A DNA stretch of 64,000 bases, from assembly GCF_025698545.1 (NCBI RefSeq), contig NC_068571.1, positions 41,821,733-41,885,732 of the forward strand, in the 5' to 3' direction. This document shows, piece by piece, positions 11,234 to 23,419 of this stretch. Position 1 is the first letter of the stretch; each line of letters begins with the position of its first letter. The position numbers and the translations under genes are program-made. Source of the stretch: Gossypium raimondii. Lineage: Eukaryota > Streptophyta > Magnoliopsida > Malvales > Malvaceae. The notes beneath the pieces are model-generated. The model had not been told where the DNA came from and did not search any database. It was given only the letters and a program-made list of their open reading frames with translations.

Positions 11234-12159
11234 TGTTGACACCATTTTTTGGATGAAAACGGGGTCGACTTGGGTTTTGAAAAATGAAAATAAAAAAGGG
11301 AGTCGCCACCGATCCTTTTTCATAAGGTGTGATCGGATCACATTTAAAAGCGGTTGTTTTTAATAAACAATTTAATTTTATTAAAACAACGAATTTGGTC
11401 TACGAAATTCAAAAAACGGGTTCGGGAGTCGGTTACGTACGAGGAAGGATTAGCGCCCTCGTAACGCCCAAAATTGGTACCTAGTTGATTAGTTAATGGC
11501 TTAATGTCAAAAATTGAGTTGGGTTCATATTCGGGGTTAGAAAAGTCGAAATGCCGGCGAAAAGGGCCGAAATCGAAAGAGACCTTTCGGTTCTTCCTCT
11601 CCGTTAGTGCCGAAAACAGGTAAAAACCCCTTTTTTATTTTTATTCTATATCTTCTTATATATATGTATATATATTTGATTTAATAAAACAAAAGAAGAA
11701 AGAACCCACTTAGAAAACAGAAATAAAATGAAAATAGGAAAAAGGGAAATCGGAAAAACCAAAGAAAATCACCTTTAAAAAACTTTTTATTATTTCTTCC
11801 AATTTTTTTTTTTTCAAAAGCCCCTTACAAAGATGAAATTCGACTATTTATAACCCATTACAACCATTTTTTTACAATTTCTACCGTCATTGTACTTGTT
11901 GTTGCGTGTGCTCTCCCTTGCAGGTGCCAGAGGAGTTGGTGGAGCAAGTGGTGGTGGGCAACGGCGGCTGAGGGCAGGTAGGCTAGGGTTTCAGTTTTCT
12001 GAAACCCTAGTTTGACTGGGTTCTGAGCCTGTTGGGATTATTGGGCCAATTGTATTGGGTCATTTATTTTTTGTTTTGTTGGGTTTTGGGTGTTGTTTGG
12101 GTCTGGTAATGGGTTTATTGATTGGGTTAATTGGGTCCCGGGCAAAATGGGCTTGTACA
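11234..12159 (-). mobile_element. Solo LTR (926 bp) of the TGTTGACACC family
   Basis: It begins TGTTGACACC at 11234 and ends GGGCTTGTACA at 12159, inverse of the coding orientation of relatives, so the element read leftward. It contains the conserved U5 block with the hairpin near 11432-11465. No internal region is left, as expected after recombination between two LTRs. Instead of a 5-bp target duplication it is flanked exactly by the ~110-bp direct repeats. Confidence 0.88.
11844..11853 (-). promoter_or_regulatory. LTR TATA box
   Basis: On the minus strand the sequence reads GGGTTATAAATAGTCG, about 310 bp inside the U3 end of the solo LTR. The same relative position holds a TATA motif in every related LTR here (17889, 20712, 29975, 56222). 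Confidence 0.6.
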
Positions 12160-12262
12160 TAAATCTGTCCTTAAAAATTCAATTACACACTAAACAAAAA
12201 GAATAATTTATTTACAATAATTATAATAAACAATATAATCTTGCACATAACACCATATACAT
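12160..12262 (+). repeat. Right ~103-bp direct repeat flanking solo LTR
   Basis: Copy of 11121-11233, starting directly after the LTR end. It continues into unique sequence (AACTAGAC). Confidence 0.9.
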
Positions 12263-12633
12263 AACTAGACTTTTATTATTTTAAACATTTTTTTAACATT
12301 TCAATCCCTTACAATAATTTTACCTGGCAATGTCAAACACACTTTTCTTCAACCAGGTAGTTCATGAGAATATCTCGGCTATAAGCATAAGTGTTGTAAT
12401 TTGTTATAGATTTCGGGTCTAATTTTATTCCAATTAAACATGATATTCAAATAAAATCTTTTTACTAATATCGACTTTAAAATTTAATAATGTGCTTACA
12501 TTTATTCCCAAGTGCATTCAGTAAACTTATTTAATGCTCAACTAAAAGCTGTATCACCATGCCATTATCACATCCAATAATTATTTAATCAAAATATAAA
12601 ACGCTAAATTTCTAGTATATATTTTTCACCATC

Positions 12634-15170
12634 TTAAAGGCATTCGTAAAACTCAGTTCCAAGGCGTGGCGATAATACAACTTCAAGAGGATTCAACTTA
12701 GGTAAGGCAAGTCCCAAGCCTTCTTCCATATCCACCGCGGTCCCCTCCGCCACCCTAATATCAAATCCCTGAATTAATTTCGACACCGTCAAGTGCACAA
12801 CTTGCAACCCAAACGTCATTCCAGGACACGACCTTCTACCGGAACTAAACGGCATGTACTCGAAATTTTTACCTTTAACATCGAAATCAACATGTGTTGT
12901 CATGAACCTTTCTGGACGAAACTCATTGGCATTTTCCCAAACCCGTGGGTCTCGTTGTAGTTTCCAAAGGTTAACAATCAAACGAGTCCCTTTTGGAACA
13001 TCGTAGCCGGCGATGCAACAATCTTGCATGGCCTCACGGATTCCGGTGATTGGTCCTGGTGGGTATAAACGTAGAGTTTCCTTAACTATAGCTTGTAGGT
13101 ATTTGAGGTTCTTAATGTCTGATTCTTCAACCCACCTTTGTTTTCCAACGTGGTGATCTATCTCTTCTTGGGCTGCGATTAGAACATTGGGGTGGTTCAG
13201 TAGTAAAGAAAGTACCCATGTGATTGTCACTGATGTGCTTTCTCCTCCGGTCAATGTAAGAACCTGCAAATAGCAGTGGGGTTATAATGATGAAGTATAC
13301 ACATATTCAATCTTGTTCAAGTTTTAAGATTAACAAGTGCTGGAAACAATATTAAACGTGAAAATAAGTTGAGTAAGCTATATGACCTATCTATAGTTCA
13401 GGCCACCCGAAAAATAAGAGAGTTTAGGTAAATATATAGATCCGAAAAATGGGTTTAGACCAAAAAATAATACTCATCTAGAAAACGGATCGGGCCTCAA
13501 GTAAGGTTTTGTCCGGACCCGCCCTGAATTTATAAAAAGAAATTGTTTTCACTCGAATAGTTTAATAACTTAAACGAACACTTTAGAATAGTTTAATAAC
13601 AATTTTGTAACTTTTTAAGGTTGACTAACCAAAACATAAACTTACAAACAATTTAGTGATATTGGATGTAATTCACTCAAATAAATTCAAGTAAAACAAA
13701 TTTGTAAAATTATGAGTTGAGTTTTAACTCAAATACTAATACCCATTTGGCTTGTTTTCAATTTTATATTTCATGTTATCATATGAAAATTAAATGTATA
13801 ATATTATATAATAATAGTAATTATTCTATTCACTGCAAATAAAATAAAATACTCAACAAACTAGTTTAAGATATTAAATATGTTTTCGTAAATAACAAAA
13901 AAAAAATATGACAACATCTTAAATTCAGTTTTAATTTTTTTCTCAAAATAATTATCTAACTAAAGTTATTAAAAATGTTTAAGTGGTTTCATGATTAAAA
14001 ATTAATAAAAAAATATAAATTAGTAAATATTTATTATGGTACTCGTCATTATCGATCCGTTACTCAAATTCTCGATTGGTCCTAACTTGTAGTCTACAGG
14101 GTTTGTACTTGAGGTGTTTTTATTCTTCTATGAGATCGCACGATGTGGGATCGCACCGTCATGAAGGCGAACTCTTATCTAAAAAATAGGTAAGCTTACT
14201 AATAATTTAGTCAATTAGGAGTTTAAAAGATATAGTGTGATGTAACCATTACCAATGTTGTCGCTTTGACAATGGTGTCGCGTGTATGGCCTGAAATTAC
14301 AGTATCCTCGGGCAAGTGAGTTAACATCACGTCCATGAAATCAGTTTCAGAGGCACCCTGGTTTTCCCTTTTCTTCTTAAGATGTTCTTCGAGCCAAACA
14401 CTGATTACTGAGTCGAGTTCTTTGGCAGTTTCCTTCATGGAACGAACATGGCCTTGAATATGGAATCGTTCGAGCCACGGCAGAGCATCCGCCAAAACGT
14501 ATATCCCAAATAGATACAACGCTCGCTTAATGGCTTCCATGTACCGCCACGGCTCGCTGTCTACTTCCCCGTACTCGTTACCGGAGAATCGTTTTCCGAA
14601 GAGCATCCTAAGGTTGATGTTAAACGTCAACCGTTCCAACGCCTCACTGATAGTCACTTTATCACCGTTTCGTGAAAGCCCGTACAACTCTTTGATGAAC
14701 GAGTCTATTTCGGAGAACCGTATGTGCTTCAGCTTCTCCAAACGGTGGCTTGAAAGAAGCTCGACGGTGGCCATCTTACGGATGTTACGCCAATATTCAC
14801 CGTATGGGGCGAGCGAAAAGATAGCGTTGTCGTAACCCATGTGCCGCCCGGCGGCGATGCTGGCTCGAGTGGCTAAGGTTCGGTCATTGTTGGTGAAACA
14901 ATCCTTGGCGATTTCCCAACTGCTTACCACTAAAAGTCGGTGGGTTCCGAGTTTGAGTGAGTAGAGTGGGCCGTGTTTGTCCGCCATTGTTGCTAGGTTC
15001 TTGCAGATTGGTTCTTTCCCACCTAAGAGATGGAGGTGACCGATGAGTGGCAATGAACCGGTTGGTTCAGGGATGCAATGTTTCTTGGAGTTCTTGGGTG
15101 TTTTTCTGGAGAAAATGTATAGAAACAGCAACAAAGATGCAATCGATGGAATGTAAGTGTAAAGATCCAT
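12634..15170 (-). CDS. Cytochrome P450, CYP82-like, two exons, intact
   Basis: Exon 1 is 15170-14253 (306 codons) and ends TTG|gt at the donor. Exon 2 is 13263-12634 after TTTGCAG, giving a 515-residue protein, normal for plant A-type P450s. Visible features: an N-terminal membrane anchor (residues about 5-20, SIASLLLFLYIF), a Pro-rich hinge, the I-helix motif GGEST (about 312-316), KETLR of the K-helix (367-371), FRPERF (421-426) and the heme loop FSSGRRSCPG with Cys452. The heme-region context (FEYMPFSSGRRSCPGMTFGL) and the single phase-0 intron fit family CYP82. CYP82 enzymes are ER-bound monooxygenases of specialised metabolism (terpenoids, alkaloids, coumarins; in cotton, gossypol-type sesquiterpenes). 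The substrate cannot be read from sequence. The intron (about 990 bp) holds no recognised element. The minus-strand frame that runs through the donor to 14223 is read-through. Confidence 0.92.
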
Positions 15171-15214
15171 GGTGATTATGTGAGGTGGTGTTCAAGTTTT
15201 AGAGCAGACGACCT

Positions 15215-15224
15215 TACTTATAGA
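15215..15224 (-). promoter_or_regulatory. Probable TATA box of the P450 gene
   Basis: Minus strand reads CTTCTATAAGTAAGG about 47 bp upstream of the ATG at 15170. The short distance leaves a 5' UTR of only some 20 bases, so this is tentative. Confidence 0.45.
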
Positions 15225-16015
15225 AGCGGATTTGTTTCCTTTCTAAAGTTTACGGATACGGCAATTATCAAGGGTAAAATTGTGGAATAAAAATTAAAAC
15301 TAAAATACCTTACATTAAATTGATTAACTAAATTTAAAGAAAAGTAATTACTTCAAAGGTTAAAATATATTATAAGTTTTAATAAATTTAAATTTATATT
15401 TTTATATTTTTATCTTTAAGAATTTATTCTTTTCACCTTTTAGATTTCAAATTTCAAGTTCTAGGATTAATATTTTTAAAATTATTTTGTTAAATCTAGA
15501 TTTATTACAGTATATCTTTTAGATGCATAATTACTAAGTGAGTATTATCTTATTTTAAAATATCAAACTAACAAAATTAATAAAATAATTTAATAGTATT
15601 AACAATTAAACTTTTTTTTTAAATATAAAAAATAAAAGGATAATGATTAAATTTTAAATCGTGGATGCTTGGATAATATCTAATTCTCAAATCCCCACCA
15701 CAAAAACTCATTGTTTCGCTATCACCACGTTTCACACGCGTGTTCTTATGCTTAGGTAAAACGTTTGTATAACTATTATTTTGTACTTTTAAAAAATTAA
15801 GATTTCAGTTTTGTAGAATTTTTTTATATTTTAAAATTTAAGTTTAATTATTGATATTGTTAAATTTTTTTCGAGCTAATTACAAAATTATTAAGTAAGT
15901 TTTTTAAATTTAAAAAATGTAAAACAATAAATTTAACAAAAAGAATCTAACAGTGTTAACAATTAAATCTTGATTTTAAAATTTAGAAAATAAAGGGACT
16001 AAATTTCATGAAATA
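15225..16015. other. Upstream region of the P450 gene
   Basis: AT-rich and without ORFs. A CACGCGTG palindrome lies near 15734. The next repeat (solo LTR) starts only about 845 bp upstream of the P450 start codon, so the native promoter is short or includes LTR sequence. Confidence 0.4.
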
Positions 16016-17002
16016 TGTCGAAACCGTTTTTTGAAAACAAAAATTTTAGTTGTCGACTTATTTAAACAAAAACTGGAGTCGCCACCGATCCTTTATTAAG
16101 GTGTGATCAGCCCACCTAAAAAAATAATCTTGGTTTGCGAAATTTGAGAAAACAGGTTCGGGAGTTAGTTACGCACGAGGAAGGATTAGCACCCTCGTAA
16201 CGCCCAAAATTGGTACCAAATTGATTTTTGTTAATGTCTTGGTGTCGAAAATTTGAAAAGATTTTAAAAGGAAACTTTTATTTCATGAATGGATTAAAAT
16301 AAAAAGACATTCGTATTTCAAAGAAATAAAACACCACACCCAGTGAGTTAGGGCACAATGTTTTTAAATCTTCAAAATACCCGAATATTGCCTTTTGCTT
16401 TTGAAAATTCTTATTTCGAGAAGAAAATGTCATGACTAGTAAGTTAGGACCCAACATTTTGAATTCCCGAGAATAAGTTTTTATTTAAAATTTGAATTTA
16501 TTGCAAAACAAATATTTGGCTTTCTAAACTCATCGAAAAAATAATCGCGATCCAGTAAGTTAGGACACGATCTTTCACGAGAATCATGAATGTCAAATAT
16601 TTTGAAATTAATAAAATAAGATGATTTAAATACTTTGAGAAAATCAAAATATATGTTTTAAAATGGATGCTAAAAGGGTTAAGGTAAAACATGAAACGGA
16701 TATTCTAATTCCAAACATATACGAATAAATATTTATAAATATATATATACAAGTAGGTATAATATACAAATAAATTTACAAACATGCTTATATGATTACA
16801 AAAGTAAAGTAAAACAAATGTTTTCAAAATAAAATATAAAAGATATATATGTTTTGTAAAAATGCATGTATTTATAAAATAAAAAAATATATTAAGAAAT
16901 TATGAAAATGTATATATGTGTATATAGAAGTTAAGAAATAAAATGAAAAGTATAAAAAATGTATTAAATGTGTGCAGGTATGCATATACTACATAAAATG
17001 CA

Positions 17003-17031
<29 letters not shown>
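17003..17031. repeat. (AT)n microsatellite
   Basis: About 14 uninterrupted AT units within the solo LTR. Confidence 0.9.
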
Positions 17032-17033
<2 letters not shown>

Positions 17034-17888
17034 AAAGACATGCAAGTATACTAGGGAAAAAACGCATATATATGTATTAAATAAGAGAACGACGAATGTA
17101 CAAATAAAATAATGACAATAATAATAAATAATATAATAATACATAATGATATAATATAATAATAATTAAATAATTAAATAGTGAAATAGTTCAAAAATGG
17201 ATTAAATTGAACAAAAGAAAAAAAACAAATTTGAAATAAATAAAAAAAGGACCACTTTGAATGTGCAAGAAACAAGGGAGGACTAAAGGGGAAATTACTC
17301 CCGCCTTCCCAAAACGCTGCGCAGTGATGGGTCAAATTGAAACAAAAACGAAATATGCGGCTAAAATTAAAAGAAATAAAAATGGATTTAATTGAAGTGC
17401 GCCACAAAAAGGAGGGACCCATAGCGCAAATCTCCCCAAAATTAAAAACGCGCGGATCCTCCCCGGGTCGGGTCAACGCGCGGGTCATGGTCACCAAAAC
17501 GGCACCGTTTTGCATGTCATTTAAAACAAATTTTTTCCTTTCAAAATCACTCAAAACTGAATAAGGGAAAAAAAACAAAGCTCTCCACAGGTGCTCTGCT
17601 AGGGTTTCATCCCTAGCGTCCTCGCGCCACCCCTCGGCCCACGCCGGCGTTCCGATCGCGACGGGTACGGCGACGGTCCGGCGGCTTCGACGACAGAGGT
17701 AAGATCCCTCCTTTTTTCCTTTGTTATTTCTTTAAAAAAACATAAAACGCAAAGGGAAATAAAATAAAATGAAACTAAAAGAACCCGATTCACCTTAAAA
17801 AAAACTTTGTATTCTCTGCTTTTCTTTCAATTTCTTTTGTCTATTTCTCCGTCTATTCAAATCCCCCCGGTTACATATTAAGAATGGC

Positions 17889-17898
17889 CTTTTATAGG
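17889..17898 (-). promoter_or_regulatory. LTR TATA box
   Basis: Minus strand reads GGCCTATAAAAGGCC, a strong TATA motif within a short palindrome, about 320 bp inside the U3 end. Confidence 0.65.
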
Positions 17899-19586
17899 CC
17901 GAAAAAACAAAAAATGAAATTGTTTTGCTTGTTTTTCTCCTCTGGACTCTTTGAGTCCGTATTTGCAGGTAAGAGTGGAGCAAACGGCACGTATGGGGGG
18001 CCGAAATGTGCGGCGATCGGAGAGCACAATGGAGGCTGTTGCGGCGCTGGAGTAAAAGGAGCTAGGGTTTTTTACTTAGGTTTTTTTCTTGCTGAGTTGG
18101 GCTAGGTTAATTTGGGTTTGGGGTGTTTTGGTGCATTGGGCTTGTGAAAAAATTGGACTTTATTTATTTATTTGGTTTATGCATGCGGGCCCGGGCTAAT
18201 TGGGCCTGCTACAAAATAAAAATACAAAGACTAAATACCTAAATTTTAAAAAATACATAAATTTATAACATATTTTAATCTATTTTATTATTATAGATTT
18301 ACTCTTTGCTTTTTACATTAATAAATAATAATCATGTTGACACCATTTATTTTGATAAAACGGGGACGACTTGGATTTTGAAAACGAAAACGAAAACGGG
18401 AGTCGCCACCAATCTTTTTTGATGAGGTGTGATCAGGTCACATTGTAAAATGGTTGTTTTTAATAAACGGTTTAGATTTATTAAAACAATGCTCTTGGTT
18501 TGCGAAATTCAGAAAAATAGGTTCGAGAGTCGATTACGTACGAGGAAGGATTAGCACCCTCGTAACGCCCAAAAATTGGTACCTAGTTAATTAGTTAATG
18601 TCTTAATGTCGAAAATTGAAAATTTTAAAGAGATTTAAAATACGATCCTTTGTTTTAAAAAAAAACTTATATAAATCAAATTACATGTTAAGACCCCCTC
18701 ATTTCGGAGAGAGAAAATGTCACACTCAATGAATTAGGGCATGATATTTCACCTCCTCAAAAATGAGCTTGTCCTAAAAACTCATGCAATAAAATTCAAA
18801 AGGATATTCAATTGTTTAAGTCAGATGAAGAAATCGCAGCCCAATACGTTAGGGCACAATTTCTCAAAATTCTAAACATTGACTATTGCCTTTATTATTT
18901 TTTAGAAAAATCCTCATCTCGAGAAAACAACGTGTCATATCCAATGCGTTAGGACACAACGTATTGAATTAATCTAATTCGGGATAGTAGAAATGAATCA
19001 CAGTATCAATATGTGTAACAAAATAAAAATAAATACGATGATGTACACATAAATAATACTAGCAATAACAACAACCAAAAAAAGGATAAATAAAAAGGAC
19101 AAATCAATTATACAAATATATAAGCAAATAAAATTAAAAATTCCTTTTTTAAAATAATGATGAAAACGTGAATAAATAATTAAAAGGAACGTGGACAAAA
19201 TATAAATATGAATCGTAGAACATATAAAGATATATACATGCATGAATTATAGGATATAAAATATGTTAAAGGTATATGTTAAAATATATAGAATATATAA
19301 ATATGTATATATATATTTATGAAAAGAAAATGTGTAAGTAAATATATATATAGTTACGTATATGAATAAAAATATATAAGTAGGTATATATTCATATATA
19401 TATAATTTATAAAAATATGTATGTGTATGTGTATGTGTATATATATGTATATAAGAATTATAAAATATAAAAATATAAGTATGTATGTATATATTCATGT
19501 AAGTAAATTAAAACTATGTATATAAATGTATATAAATATATATAGGCGTGTATAAATTCTAAAGTATATAAAAAATACAAGCATGC

Positions 19587-19612
19587 ATATATATATATAT
19601 ATATATATATAT
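19587..19612. repeat. (AT)n microsatellite in LTR
   Basis: About 13 AT units. The whole stretch 19260-19700 is built from TATA/TATG/TGTATG runs. The matching part of the other LTR (28500-28960) has a shorter, interrupted AT run, so it differs between LTRs. Confidence 0.85.
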
Positions 19613-20710
19613 AACAAGTTATGAAAATATGTACATGTATATGTGTGTATATATATATATTATAAAATGTACGTATGTATATGTACATTATAAAGTATAT
19701 AAAAAATAAGTATATTATGTCGAGTTAATAAAATAACACATTATAAAATTAAAATAATAAAATAAGTAAAACTCAAAATGACAATATATAATAAGATAAT
19801 GAAAATATGATCGAATGTACCACTAAAATAATAATAATAAAATAGTTAATAAATTAAATTAAAAATGTAAAAAAAGGATTAAATCGCAATCAAATCTAAA
19901 TTAACAAGAAAAGAATAGAGTTATAACCAAGACGAGGGGTTAAAGTGCAATATGCGGATTACATGGGGATTAAAGAGGAAAATATCCCCACCCCAAAACG
20001 TGTGTCTTGCGTGGACCCAAATGAATAGGCTCAAAATAGATAGGGTAAATAAAAAATAAACGAATGAAATTAAGACAGGGAAAAGAACGAGGATCAATAG
20101 GAAAATATCCCTCATGCACCTGAATACGCGGATCCGATCCCGCCGGTCGGATCATCGGGTTGGGCCATTTGTCGACATTTAAGACTGCTTTCTTTCACTT
20201 TATAAAAGCAACACCTTTTTTAAAAAATCAGCCCATCGTGAACGAAAAAATAAATCAAATGCTCTTTTCGTTAGGGTTTCAAGCCCCGCCTCAGCCGCTA
20301 GTTTATCGATCGTCACTGACGCCATCGCAGCGACGGCCGGTCGAATCCCGATAAGTTGTCTCGGATTTTTTATAGACGATATAAAACTCGTATGTATGTA
20401 GTTTTTTTCTAAAAAAGAAACAAAACAAAAAAAAAGAAAGGAGGAATAAAATGGCTTTGAATCCGTGCAAAAGCTTTGCTTTCGTTTATCCTCTTCCTTT
20501 ATCTACCTTTTTCTTTCGTTTCATGTTTGAATCCGTCCCTCTATTAGAAAGTTTTCTTTCTATTTCTAATATATAATATATAAGACTGAAAGTTAAATAA
20601 AAAAATAAGAACAAAATAATAAGAAACGAAAAATCACCTCTTTTTGTATTCTATTTTTTCAATCTCTTTTCATACAAAATCCCCCCTCCCTTTACATCGT
20701 TTTGTTTCTG

Positions 20711-20720
20711 GGCTTATAAA
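20711..20720 (-). promoter_or_regulatory. LTR TATA box (3' LTR)
   Basis: Minus strand reads CTTTATAAGCCC, about 365 bp inside the U3 end. Its partner in the 5' LTR is at 29975-29984. Confidence 0.55.
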
Positions 20721-21081
20721 GCTGAAAGAGAATACTTTTTTTTTTCATTATTTTTACTATTTCTGCTTTTTGTTCTGCTTGTCCTTTCATGCTTGTTTGT
20801 AGGTTTTCTTTTGCAGGCGTCGGATTGGCTTGCCATTTTGGTGCAAGGCTTGGCTGGCGATGGCAGACCTCGGGCGTTGTGCACGCCGAAAGTGCACATG
20901 GGCAGTAGCGGCGCAAGGAAAGGCAGGGAACCTTAGGGGTCCCTAGTGTTGTTTAATTTTTGGGCCCAATTGGGCCGTTTAAGGTTTTAAAAAAATTGGG
21001 TTGTTTTGGCCTGTTATACATAGACTGATATATTTTTTATTTTTGGTTTTATTTCGAGCCCGGGCAAAATGGGCTATTACA

Positions 21082-21096
21082 GCTGCCTCTCTTCGC
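21082..21096 (-). other. Polypurine tract
   Basis: Immediately before the 3' LTR on the minus strand the sequence is GCGAAGAGAGGCAGC, a mostly purine run of the kind that primes plus-strand DNA synthesis. Confidence 0.7.
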
Positions 21097-21204
21097 TCGT
21101 TGTCGTGCAACGAGAACAGAGCAAAGACTAAGAAAGACCAATTTTGCCCGGTCTCGCCGAGTCTTGACTTCTTTTGATGCTTTTCTTTTCAAGTAGCTTT
21201 GCTC

Positions 21205-22020
21205 CAGTCCACTGTGTCTTGTTGCTTCAATCCACTCTGCTGCAACTTTAGGGGGATGAGATTCGTGGTTTTAGTCTGCTCCACTGTAATGTCAGGAGAT
21301 AAGACTCATATCTTCAACCTACTCCACTGCAACTACAGGGAGATAAGGTTTGCTATTTTCAGTCTGTTCCACTGCAACTTCAGGGAGATAAGATCTGCGG
21401 TTTTTAATCCGCTCTACTGCAACTTCAGAAAGATAGTATTAGTTTCTTCTGTCTGCTCCACTACTGCTTAGGGAGATAAGACTGGATGCGATCTACTCTA
21501 CTGTAACTTCAGAGAGATAGGATCTGTGTTTTTTAATCCACTCCACTGCAACTTTAGAGAGATAGGATTGATTTCTTCTGTCTGCTCCACTACTGCTTAG
21601 GGAGATAAGACTGGATGCGATCTGCTCTACTGCAACTTCAGAGAGATAAGATCTGTGGTTTTCGATCTGCTCTACTACTGCTTAGGGAGATAAGATCTAC
21701 AATCTTCGACCTACTCCGTTGCTGCTTAGGGAGATAGGGCTGGTGCTTTCGATCTACTCCACTACTGTTTAGGGAGATAAGATCTACAATCTTCGACCTA
21801 CTCCGCTGTTACTTAGGGAGATAGAGCTGGTGCTTTCGATCTGCTTCACTACTACTTAGGGAGATAAGACTTCTTTTTTTCGATCTGCTTCACTGCCAAT
21901 TCATGAAGACAAAATATGCTATTTTCAGTTTGCTCCGCTGCAAACTTTGGGAGGCAAAATTGGTGTCTTCGATCTGCTTCACTGCCAATACAGGAAGACA
22001 AGATCTACTATCTTCTTTGA
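21205..22020 (-). repeat. Tandem array, ~45-bp units, in retroelement 3' UTR
   Basis: About 16-18 degenerate units of roughly 45 bp, each with CTGCTCCACTGCAACTTCAG (or CTACTGCTTAG) followed by GGAGATAAGATCT and a T-rich tail. Two unit types (CAACTTCAG and CTGCTTAG) alternate in part, e.g. at 21430-21660, giving a higher-order pattern. It lies between integrase and the polypurine tract. Confidence 0.85.
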
Positions 22021-22814
22021 TCTGTTCTCTGGGGAACATGACTTGTATAATCTATTTTATGTACCTAATTATGCCTAGTGATTAGGATGTTATGATCAGA
22101 ACGAATCAAATGCTCCTAACTAGGTGTGTGTGAATTATATTTGCATGAATGCAGAATGTCATCAGAATGATCCCTTTTTAATGTTAGGTTGTCATTGCTC
22201 GTTATTCAATAAGGTTTTATTGCCAACACGTTAGAATGCTATCTTACTCAGCTGGTAACACTCATTTCTTACTTAGTCGGATTGTCATTCACTGTAATCT
22301 TCAAAGTTCAATCCGTTGCAATCTTCAAGGTTAAGTCCACGGTAATTTTAGGACATAAAGTTCGAGCCATCTTCCTCCCACTGAGTATAAGATCTGGCTC
22401 TTTCTCAATCCCCTCCCACTGCAATTTAGGGATACAGGATCTGAATCTCTTTGGTCTCCTACACCATTCCTAGGGTGTCGTACCAAATATTTATGCGCAA
22501 TTGTAGAACTTTCTCTTCCAAAAAACCTCTTTTTATCACTCGGTGATCGTTGCTCGTTTGTTCATTGAAGCTTTGTCACCAACACGACATTTTGTTGTTT
22601 TGTTCAATCCATGCTTGGACAACAAAATCTGAAAGGATAGTCTTAATTTAGACTTTTCCTTCTTAGACATTTCACCCTTTAAACTTGGTGTGCTCTAAAC
22701 AATAGTCCTGTTTCAGGTTCCTGTATTATTTAGAAACTTTTTACAGTAATATGAAAACTCCTTTTGCTTGAATATTAACAGTCCATTAATCTTTATTTCA
22801 ATGGAAAATGCTTG

Positions 22815-23120
22815 AAAAAGATTATCACAATGGGAAAGATGAAATTTTATTGAGAGCAGAGCTCTAAACAAATAAATTAATAAGGATAGCGAATTTTGCT
22901 AAGATTCAAAATGAATAAGATGAAAAGGATTATCACAATGGATAAGATGGAATTTTATTGAGAACAAAGCTCAAAATTAATTAAGATAACAAATTTTGCT
23001 AAGATACGAAATTAATAAGATTATCACAATGGATAAGATGAAATTTTATTGAGAGCAAAGCTCGAACTGAATAAATTAATCAAGATAGCAAATTTTGCTA
23101 AGAAACAAAATGAATAAGAT
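22815..23120 (-). repeat. Tandem array, ~90-110-bp units, three copies
   Basis: Three units start at about 22820, 22929 and 23020. Each has GATTATCACAATGGATAAGA, ATTTTATTGAGAGCAAAGCTC and AGCAAATTTTGCTAAGA in order. Confidence 0.85.
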
Positions 23121-23419
23121 GAAAGCAAGTGCCCCAGATATTACAACATGAGTTTCTCTGCATAAGCTTCTTGAGGACCCTTTTGAACTTGATATGTGTC
23201 TAGAAGTCCTAGAAGACTTTGTTGATGCACCAAGATGTAGCATCTCACCTTCTTGCTAATTCAGAGAGGACAAGGCCACCGCATACCCCACCTTTGATCA
23301 AAATTTGAACTACCCATTCCTGGGTTTTCAATTCAAAACCCATTTGGTCTCAAGGTGCCCTTTGTGGGTTTTCACCTTGGCCTCTCCTTTTTCTTTTTCT
23401 TTTCTTTTTCTTATTTTCT

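Larger units (their letters stand above)
16016..18213 (-). mobile_element. Solo LTR (2.2 kb) with TSD AAATA
   Basis: It starts TGTCGAAACC at 16016 and ends GGGCCTGCTACA at 18213. The flanks 16011-16015 and 18214-18218 are both AAATA, the 5-bp duplication expected for an LTR element. It contains the conserved U5 block and hairpin (16168-16201), three degraded copies of a motif like CCAGTAAGTTAGGACACGAT (16340, 16440, 16555), an (AT)n tract and a GC-rich patch at 17590-17700. No internal domain remains. Confidence 0.92.
18335..21081 (-). repeat. 3' LTR of the 12-kb element (2,747 bp)
   Basis: Begins TGTTGACACC and ends GGGCTATTACA. It matches 27417-30343 along its length but lacks about 175 bp: its sequence runs from ATTGAATT straight into AATCTAATTC at about 18970, whereas the other LTR has the segment 28050-28222 between them. 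AATT microhomology at the junction suggests a deletion in this copy after insertion. Confidence 0.93.

Noticed and set aside
14530-14835. Plus-strand ORF of 101 codons
   Set aside because: Antisense shadow of P450 exon 1.
18998-19688. Several minus-strand ORFs with Tyr/Ile/His-Thr repeats
   Set aside because: They are translations of TATA/TATG/TGTATG microsatellite in an LTR; the matching frames at 28356-28754 are the same.
20692-20916. Small ORFs near the U3 end of the LTRs (also 29935-30177)
   Set aside because: They lie in LTR sequence repeated in both LTRs, with no domain and no start context.
21205-22020. CRISPR-like array
   Set aside because: Units are degenerate, have no unique spacers of constant size, and lie in a plant retroelement.
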